Below, in pieces: positions 4,515 through 9,671 of a DNA stretch of 9,671 bases. The notes beneath the pieces were generated by a model, which saw only the letters and a list, made by a program, of their open reading frames with translations, had not been told where the DNA came from and did not search any database. The position numbers were made by a program, and so were the translations under genes. The stretch is from Verrucomicrobiia bacterium. GTDB taxonomy: Bacteria > Verrucomicrobiota > Verrucomicrobiia > CAIQCK01. The stretch covers positions 1-9,671 of the forward strand of contig JAOACV010000046.1 in assembly GCA_026417675.1 (NCBI GenBank). The letters run 5' to 3'. The first letter of the stretch is position 1. The number at the start of each line of letters is the position of its first letter.

Positions 4515-7340
4515 ATGAAAGCGGTCGGACGCGTCTTGCTCGCCACAGCTTGTCTCTCCCACATGCGCGTCGCCCTTTCGGCGGAGATGCAGGTTGACCC
4601 CGCCAAGCCGAACGCCATCCAGTTTGCGCCGCAGCCGGCGAAGTTTGCGCGGTTGGTCATCGAAGCGAGCAGCGGGGGCCAGCCGTGCGTGGACGAACTG
4701 GAAGTCTTCGGGCCGGACGGGAAACGCAACCTCGCGCTTGCCAGGGACGGAGCGAGGGCCGGCGCGTCGTCGTGCCTGAGCGGGTATGCCATTCACAAGA
4801 TCGAGCACCTCAACGACGGTCTTTACGGCAACGCTCACAGTTGGATCGCGGCGACCACCGGCGAGGAGTGGGCGCAGATCGAGCTGCCCACCGCGACGCA
4901 GGTTTCCAAGGTCGTGTTCTCGCGCGATCGCGAGGGCCGCTATCGCGACCGCGTGCCGGTGGCGTTTGAAGTCCGCCTTTCCCTCGATGGCAGGCAGTGG
5001 AAGACCGTCGGCAAGGTCAAGGCGACCCACCTGGCCGCCGCGCGCTACGCGCCGCCCGCGCCGCTGCCGGAGCCGGCGACGTATGACGGGCTGGTGCGCT
5101 ACGCGTTTTTGTGCGAGCGGGCGACGTGGAAGAAGATGGACGCCAACGACCCTCTCTCGCCGCTGCGGGCGGACCGGCCCGCGCTGCCGGGCGGCGGCCC
5201 GTATTGGGGCCGCATCGCTCGACTCGGCGATACGGAGCGGGTGTTGGTGTTGATGGACGAGATGATCGCGCGGCTGGCGGCGAAAGGCGTGGATGTGACG
5301 GAGGAACGGAACCAGTTGGCCGAACTGCGCCGGCGGCTAAAGAATGACGACGAGTCGCTCTACCTCGACGCACGGCTGGCGAAACGCCGGCTGATGTTTC
5401 GCGATCCTGATCTCGCTCCGCTGCAACGCATCCTGTTTGTAAAGCGGCATCCCTACCTATCGTCGCACAACTACAGCGACGTGCTCGATTCGCAGTTCAA
5501 GCCGGGCGGCGCCGTGTGCGTGCTGGAAGTGCCCCAACGCGAGGGACGGCTGGAACCGGCGGATGCGAGGCTGGTGACGCTGTTCGACGCCCGCGGCGGC
5601 ATCGCCCGCGATCCGATGGCGGACTTCGAGGCGAGGAGGATTTACTTTGCGTATCGGCCGGACAAGAGCAAGAGCGATGGCGCGGAACCGTATTGGCACT
5701 TGATGTCGGTGGACGCCGACGGGCGCGGCTTGAAGCAACTCACCGACGGGCCGTTCCATGATTACTATCCGTGCCCGTTGCCCGATGGGGGGCTGGCGTT
5801 CATCTCGACGCGCTGCAAGGCGCGCTTTCTGTGCTGGCGGCCGCAGGCGTTCGTGCTCTTCCGCATGGATGGCAGCGCCATCCGACCGCTGTCGTTCGCC
5901 AACCTCAGCGAATGGTCGCCGGCGGTGATGAACGACGGGCGCATCCTGTGGACGCGTTCGGAATACATAGACAAGGGAGCAGACTTCGGTCACACGCTCT
6001 GGGCGGTGCGCCCTGACGGCACGCATCCGGAACTGATCTTCGGCAACAACACGCCCAACTGTTATCTCAACGGCCGCGAGGTGCCCGGCACCCGCGAGAT
6101 TCTCTGCACACTCATCTCGCACGGCGGCGACCACAACGGGCCGCTGGGATTGCTCGACCTCGCGAAGGCCAACGGCCCGTCTGATACCAACGCGATCACC
6201 AACATCACGCCCGACACGCGCCCCCACTACAACATGAGCTGGCCCCGCCACGAATGCTGGCGCGACCCGGTGCCGGTGACGCGCGATTATTTCCTCGCAA
6301 GCCACGCGCCCGCGGACCGGTTCGGGCTTTTTGTCGTGGACCGCTGGGGCAACCGCGAACTGCTCTATCTGGACCCCGAAATAGGCAGCATGTCGCCGTC
6401 GCCGCTGCGCCCGCGCTCACGCCCGCCGGTGGTTGCTGCCGACGACCCGCCGTTTGCCCACTCGGACCTCGGTGAGTTCATCGTCGCCAACGTGTATGAG
6501 GGACTGGAACCACGGGTCGCGCGCGGCCGCGTAAAATACCTTCGCGTCTGCCAGGAAGTCCGCGCGGAACTGGAGCAACTGGCCGGCGGCGAATTCCGGC
6601 GCGACCACGGGCCGGTGTTCCAGGATTTCTACGCCACGCCGGTTCATAAGGTCAACGGCCCCTTCGGCTGGCCCAGCTACGTCGCCAAAGCGTCGCTCGG
6701 CCTCGCGCCGGTGGAGGCGGACGGTTCAGCCTGCTTCCAAGTGCCCGCCGGCAAAGTCGTCTATTTTCAAGCGCTGGACGAGAACCTCAACGAGCTGCAG
6801 CGGATGCGCAGCGTGGTGCAGTTGCAGCCCGGCGAACGTCGCGGTTGCGTCGGCTGCCATGAGCACCGCCGGACCGCCGTGCCGGTGAAAGCGACGCTCG
6901 CCGCCCGCCGCGCGCCGAGCACGCTCCAGCCGCCGCCCTGGGGCGCGGTGCCGTTCAGCTACGAAAAGGTCGTCCAGCCGGTATGGGACGCGCACTGCGC
7001 GCACTGCCACGGCGCCAATGCCCTTCGCGGCATGGACCTAACCGGCGCGCTCGACGCCCACAAAGTGCCGGCATCGTATCGCACGTTGATCGCCGGCGGG
7101 TGGGTCCATTACTTCGACATGACCTGGAAACTGCGCCACCACAAAGCCGAACCGTTGAGCTTCGGCACACTGCAAAGTCCGCTCATGCGCTTCCTCGAAC
7201 CGAGCCATCACGGCGTGAAACTGACCCGCGACGAACTGCACCGCATCAAATGCTGGATAGACCTCAACTGCCCGCTTTGGCCCGATTACACCGAGCGCCA
7301 ACTCCGCCCCGGCCCGCAGACGGCGCAAGCGAAGCCGTGA
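4515..7340 (+). CDS. Exported HzsA-related protein: discoidin-like domain, propeller-like middle and diheme cytochrome c end
   Basis: ATG 4515 is chosen because it opens a signal peptide (MKAVGRVLLATACLSHMRVALSA) after a purine-rich AAAGAAGA; the in-frame GTG at 4476 would bury it. The 941-residue product has an F5/8 type C (discoidin)-like beta-sandwich at about 30-170 (ARLVIEAS, CVDELEVFGPDG, HLNDGLYGN, FEVRLSLDGRQWKTVG), a helical link (about 185-290), then a segment with beta-propeller-like repeats at about 300-620 (MSVDADGRGLKQLTDGP, DGGLAFISTRC, MNDGRILWTRSEY, LWAVRPDGTHPELIFG). The C-terminal region carries two c-type haem motifs, CVGCH (778-782) and CAHCH (828-832), the latter in the cytochrome-like context VWDAHCAHCHG, and ends with LHRIKCWIDLNCPLWPDY. 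This architecture is shared with many uncharacterised proteins of planctomycetes and verrucomicrobia, named for similarity to the hydrazine synthase alpha subunit. Without other anammox genes it should not be read as hydrazine synthase. Discoidin domains suggest surface glycan binding and the haems suggest periplasmic electron transfer or redox catalysis; function is unknown. Confidence 0.85.
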   Translation: MKAVGRVLLATACLSHMRVALSAEMQVDPAKPNAIQFAPQPAKFARLVIEASSGGQPCVDELEVFGPDGKRNLALARDGARAGASSCLSGYAIHKIEHLNDGLYGNAHSWIAATTGEEWAQIELPTATQVSKVVFSRDREGRYRDRVPVAFEVRLSLDGRQWKTVGKVKATHLAAARYAPPAPLPEPATYDGLVRYAFLCERATWKKMDANDPLSPLRADRPALPGGGPYWGRIARLGDTERVLVLMDEMIARLAAKGVDVTEERNQLAELRRRLKNDDESLYLDARLAKRRLMFRDPDLAPLQRILFVKRHPYLSSHNYSDVLDSQFKPGGAVCVLEVPQREGRLEPADARLVTLFDARGGIARDPMADFEARRIYFAYRPDKSKSDGAEPYWHLMSVDADGRGLKQLTDGPFHDYYPCPLPDGGLAFISTRCKARFLCWRPQAFVLFRMDGSAIRPLSFANLSEWSPAVMNDGRILWTRSEYIDKGADFGHTLWAVRPDGTHPELIFGNNTPNCYLNGREVPGTREILCTLISHGGDHNGPLGLLDLAKANGPSDTNAITNITPDTRPHYNMSWPRHECWRDPVPVTRDYFLASHAPADRFGLFVVDRWGNRELLYLDPEIGSMSPSPLRPRSRPPVVAADDPPFAHSDLGEFIVANVYEGLEPRVARGRVKYLRVCQEVRAELEQLAGGEFRRDHGPVFQDFYATPVHKVNGPFGWPSYVAKASLGLAPVEADGSACFQVPAGKVVYFQALDENLNELQRMRSVVQLQPGERRGCVGCHEHRRTAVPVKATLAARRAPSTLQPPPWGAVPFSYEKVVQPVWDAHCAHCHGANALRGMDLTGALDAHKVPASYRTLIAGGWVHYFDMTWKLRHHKAEPLSFGTLQSPLMRFLEPSHHGVKLTRDELHRIKCWIDLNCPLWPDYTERQLRPGPQTAQAKP

Positions 7341-7415
7341 CCATGCGACTCGATCAGCCTTGCACCACGTCCTTCTCCTCCGCCGCGGAAGGGAGGGCGG
7401 ACTGCCGCCAGTTTG

Positions 7416-7491
7416 CCGGCGGATCGCGCTCTCCGAACTCGACGGCCAGCGCGTTGCCGGCGAATCGCGTTCGGAGAACGCGATCCACCGG
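7416..7491 (+). repeat. Long imperfect inverted repeat before the glycosyltransferase gene
   Basis: A 23-base arm at 7416-7438 pairs with 7469-7491 with only two mismatches, around a 30-base loop. The right arm shares bases with a second, perfect hairpin at 7464-7484. A direct repeat, TTGCCGGCGRATCGCG, lies at 7413-7428 and 7454-7469 (15 of 16 bases), so the right arm can pair with either copy. The element fills the middle of the 227-base gap between the HzsA-related and glycosyltransferase genes. It could be a transcript switch, an attenuator or a dispersed intergenic repeat. Confidence 0.65.
7464..7484 (+). repeat. Perfect 9-bp hairpin with a three-base loop
   Basis: ATCGCGTTC (7464-7472), GGA loop, GAACGCGAT (7476-7484). 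This is a stable stem that competes with the longer pairing of 7416-7438 with 7469-7491. No U tract follows, so it is not a typical intrinsic terminator. Confidence 0.65.
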
Positions 7492-7567
7492 GCTGAGGGT
7501 GAGGCGATCTTCCAACGGTCTGGGAGCGATCGGCCGACCGAAGAGATGCGGCTGAGTAACGCGACGC

Positions 7568-8419
7568 ATGAAGTTCTCCATTATCACGCCGAGCTTTCGC
7601 AGCGGGGAGTGGCTGAAGTTGTGCATCGCCTCCGTGGCCGACCAAGGCGTCGAGGCCGAGCACATCGTGCAGGACGCCGGCTCCGACGACGGCACGCTGG
7701 ACTGGCTGCCGCGCGACTCGCGGGTGAAAGCATTCGTGGAGAAAGACGCGAGCATGTATGACGCCGTCAACCGCGGTCTGCGGCGCGCCACCGGCGACGT
7801 GCTCGCCTACCTCAACTGCGACGAGCAATACCTGCCCGGCGCGCTCCTGACGGTGAGGGGCTACTTCGAGCAGCATCCGGAAATTGAAGTCGTGTTCGGC
7901 GACACGGTCTTTGTGGACGCCGAAGGCCGCTACCTATGGCATCGCCGCGCGGTGTTGCCGGGGCGGTATCATACCTGGGTCAGCGGCAGCATGGCGTTCA
8001 CCACCAGCGCCACGTTCTTTCGCCGGGCCGTAATTGAGAGGCGCGGCCTGCTTTTCGATCCGTCCCGCAAGGTCGTCGGCGACCTGCTGTGGACGCTGAA
8101 ACTGATCGAACAGCGCGTGCCGATGGGATTGTTGGGCGCGTTCACTTCCGCGTTCACCACGACCGGAGAAAACGCGAGCCTCTCGGCGACCGGCGAACAC
8201 GAGCGGGCTGAACTTCGTGCGACCGCGCCAGCCTGGGCCAGATGGGCGCGGCCCGGCATCGTGCTGCACTACCGTCTGCGCCGGCTGTTCGCGGGCGGTT
8301 ACAGTCTCGCGCCGTTCGACTACGCCATCTACACCCGCAAGAGCTTGGAGGCGCGCGTGACGATGCGCGTCACACACCCCGCCTTCGGCGTCCCGCGAAA
8401 CAATCCGATGGCGCGGTGA
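7568..8419 (+). CDS. Family 2 glycosyltransferase (GT-A fold)
   Basis: The 283-residue product opens with FSIITPSFRSGEWLKLCIAS, the first strand and helix of GT2 enzymes. The nucleotide-sugar site follows: HIVQDAGSDDGT (Asp36 and Asp40/Asp41), then KDASMYDAVNRGLRRATGD and the metal-binding DxD-like YLNCDEQYLPGAL (Asn83-Cys-Asp85). VVFGDTVFVD and FFRRAVI are typical later segments, and GDLLWTL (171-177) sits where the catalytic base region is expected. There is no signal peptide or transmembrane helix. The closest class I recognise is the short WcaA-like GT2 type that adds a sugar to a lipid-linked or surface polysaccharide; donor and acceptor cannot be told. ATG 7568 fits the family's N-terminus exactly, but the preceding ribosome site is poor. 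It follows the HzsA-related gene after 227 bases of structured DNA, so it probably has its own expression signals. Confidence 0.88.
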   Translation: MKFSIITPSFRSGEWLKLCIASVADQGVEAEHIVQDAGSDDGTLDWLPRDSRVKAFVEKDASMYDAVNRGLRRATGDVLAYLNCDEQYLPGALLTVRGYFEQHPEIEVVFGDTVFVDAEGRYLWHRRAVLPGRYHTWVSGSMAFTTSATFFRRAVIERRGLLFDPSRKVVGDLLWTLKLIEQRVPMGLLGAFTSAFTTTGENASLSATGEHERAELRATAPAWARWARPGIVLHYRLRRLFAGGYSLAPFDYAIYTRKSLEARVTMRVTHPAFGVPRNNPMAR

Positions 8420-8469
8420 ACGCCGCTGAAAACCTGGACAGACCGGGAGCCTCACTAGAGCGCCGCTTG

Positions 8470-8483
8470 CAACCAAGGGGTTG
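8470..8483 (+). repeat. Short inverted repeat CAACC-AAGG-GGTTG
   Basis: A perfect 5-bp stem with a four-base loop, 50 bases after the glycosyltransferase stop and 55 before the URO-D gene start. It is too short and lacks a U tract to be called a terminator. The remainder of 8420-8538 shows only the ribosome site. Confidence 0.3.
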
Positions 8484-8526
8484 ACTCCGAAGCCGTCTTC
8501 GCGCTGAATCACGCGCGAGCTAAGCG

Positions 8527-8532
8527 AAAGGA
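8527..8532 (+). promoter_or_regulatory. Ribosome binding site of the URO-D-family gene
   Basis: AAAGGA lies six bases before the ATG at 8539. It is the clearest plus-strand ribosome site in the window and fixes the start of the last gene. Confidence 0.75.
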
Positions 8533-8538
8533 ACCATC

Positions 8539-9671
8539 ATGCGACCCGACCAATGGCAGTCCTTCAAAGCGGCGGCGAAACGTCAGAAGCGCGGCGGACC
8601 GGTGCCGCTGTCGTTGATTGTGGACAGCCCGTGGATTCCCGGCTATTGCGGCATTAGCCACTGGGATTATTTCTTCGACCCGGAGGCGTGGTTTCAGGCG
8701 AACGTGCGCGTAATCCGTGATTTCCCCGACGTGATCTGGTTTCCGTCGTGGTGGTCAGAAGTCGGCATGGGCGCCGAACCGTCGGCGCTGGGGCCGCGGA
8801 TGCGCATCCATCCGCGCCGGATCCCGGATGTGGACCCTTTGCCGTCGCGGCTCGAAGACCTCGTGAAGATGACGCTGCCAAACCCGCGCACCGACGGATT
8901 CATGTCGCTGTGCCTCTACCGCTACCAAAAGCTCAAGCCGCGCATCTTCGACGCGGGTCTGACAGTGCCGGTGGTCTCGGCGCGCGGGCCGCTGACGATC
9001 GCGTCCTTCGTCCGTGGCGTGACGCAGTTGATTATGGACATGGTGGACGAGCCGGAGGCGACGCTGAAGTTGTTTGAGCTGACGACGAACCTGGCGGTCG
9101 AGTGGCTGAACGCGCAGATCGAGGTCCTCGGCGCCTGTGTCGAGGGCATTCTGGTGCTCGACGACATCGCCGGCTTCGTCGGGCGCGAGCATTACTTGCA
9201 ATTCTGCCATCCGTTCCTGAAACGGATTTGCGACGCGTTCCCCAAGGACTGGGTGAAGGTGTTCCACAACGACGCGAGCATCGAGGCGTGCCTGGAACTA
9301 CTGCCCGACTGCGGCTTCGACGTGCTCAACTGGGGCACCGCCACCGACGTTGCGCTGGCCGGCGCGCGGCTCAACGGCCGCATGACGCTGATGGGCAACG
9401 TGCCGCCGCTCGACGTGGGCGTTCGCGGCACGCCGGCGCAGGTCCATGCGGCGGCGATGGAAGTGTTGCGCAACGCCGGCGACGCTCCGTTGATCCTTTC
9501 CTTCGGGGGCGCGACCACCATCGGCACGCCTCCCGACAACATCCGCGCGATGGCGCGCGCGATGGTGTGGGGCCCGACGGTCGATGGCCGCATCCTGCCA
9601 ACGCACCCGTTCGACCCGGCCGCGCCGTCGGTCTCGGCCGAGGTGCCGCTGCTGGTCGGCACGAACCGGGA
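8539..9671 (+). CDS. URO-D superfamily protein running into a type B carboxylesterase-like C-terminus (partial at window end)
   Basis: From ATG 8539 (good AAAGGA site) 377 residues are open to the window edge. Residues 1-340 form a whole uroporphyrinogen-decarboxylase-type barrel: VPLSLIVDSPWIPGY near the start, SARGPLTIASFVRG (147-160), LVLDDIAGFVGREHY (205-219), VKVFHNDASIEACLELL (239-255), FDVLNWG, LMGNVPPLDVGVRGTP and the closing ILSFGGATTIGTPPDNIRAM. The HemE N-terminal RQAGRY signature is absent, and the HxC zinc site of MtaA/CmuA methyltransferases reads HND (His243), so neither haem synthesis nor that methyltransfer role is supported. From about residue 342 the frame continues as VWGPTVDGRILPTHPFDP, then SVSAEVPLLVGTNR, a pattern I know from para-nitrobenzyl/type B carboxylesterases and not from URO-D proteins. 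Either two genes are fused or the sequence is chimaeric here. Function is unknown. Confidence 0.75.
   Translation, partial: MRPDQWQSFKAAAKRQKRGGPVPLSLIVDSPWIPGYCGISHWDYFFDPEAWFQANVRVIRDFPDVIWFPSWWSEVGMGAEPSALGPRMRIHPRRIPDVDPLPSRLEDLVKMTLPNPRTDGFMSLCLYRYQKLKPRIFDAGLTVPVVSARGPLTIASFVRGVTQLIMDMVDEPEATLKLFELTTNLAVEWLNAQIEVLGACVEGILVLDDIAGFVGREHYLQFCHPFLKRICDAFPKDWVKVFHNDASIEACLELLPDCGFDVLNWGTATDVALAGARLNGRMTLMGNVPPLDVGVRGTPAQVHAAAMEVLRNAGDAPLILSFGGATTIGTPPDNIRAMARAMVWGPTVDGRILPTHPFDPAAPSVSAEVPLLVGTNR

Noticed and set aside
5457..6305. Minus-strand open frame of 282 codons inside the HzsA-related gene
   Set aside because: A shadow of the coding strand; no motifs, no ribosome site, fully inside a supported gene.
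4515..7340. True hydrazine synthase subunit
   Set aside because: There are no HzsB/HzsC or other anammox genes, and HzsA-related proteins are widespread in non-anammox bacteria.
7360..7761. Plus-strand open frame through the 7341-7567 spacer into the glycosyltransferase
   Set aside because: It is in another frame from the glycosyltransferase and becomes arginine-rich nonsense there; the spacer is better explained as repeat DNA.
8481..8510. Promoter before the URO-D gene (TTGACT, 18 bases, TGAATC)
   Set aside because: The -35 is fair but the -10 matches the consensus at only two of six bases.
8539..9553. HemE uroporphyrinogen decarboxylase
   Set aside because: The N-terminal RQAGRY signature is missing and pocket motifs differ, so only superfamily membership is supported.

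Overview
The window is GC-rich chromosomal DNA that most resembles a member of the Verrucomicrobiota (or a related Planctomycetes-Verrucomicrobia lineage). This placement is inferred from gene content: a secreted iduronate-2-sulfatase-like sulfatase, an SGNH hydrolase, a concanavalin-like 3-keto-disaccharide-hydrolase-type protein, an HzsA-related discoidin/diheme protein and a divergent URO-D-family protein. No rRNA, tRNA, CRISPR array or transposase is visible.

Layout from left to right. (1) The 5' part of a small heat-shock protein gene (Hsp20) runs leftward off the window edge (1-241, minus). (2) A structured gene-free stretch of about 370 bases follows, with three A-tract direct repeats of 18-base period and several short inverted repeats. 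(3) Three plus-strand genes for exported proteins (616-3582) are joined by stop/start overlaps (GTGA, then ATGA): an SGNH hydrolase, a concanavalin-like protein broken by a one-base frameshift, and a sulfatase with a CxPxR active site. They look like one translationally coupled unit for removing esters and sulfates from a carbohydrate. (4) Convergent to the sulfatase lies a minus-strand gene (3615-4307) whose product matches the eukaryotic (yeast Aro7 / plant) class of chorismate mutase, AroQ-beta, with the catalytic residues in place. (5) A large exported HzsA-related protein (4515-7340) has an N-terminal discoidin-like domain, a propeller-like middle and two CxxCH haem motifs. (6) A spacer of 227 bases carries two mutually exclusive hairpins. 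(7) A family 2 glycosyltransferase (7568-8419). (8) A URO-D superfamily gene (8539 to the right edge) whose frame passes, without a stop, into sequence typical of the C-terminal half of a type B carboxylesterase.

How the genes fit together: the three-gene unit and the HzsA-related protein are exported and fit a lifestyle of degrading sulfated or esterified polysaccharides. The chorismate mutase (aromatic amino acid synthesis), Hsp20 (proteostasis), glycosyltransferase and URO-D protein are cytoplasmic or membrane-associated and have no evident link to that unit. I see no defence system or mobile element. The points most worth a second look are the eukaryotic-type chorismate mutase, the URO-D/carboxylesterase junction, the frameshift inside the coupled operon and the switch-like inverted repeats before the glycosyltransferase.
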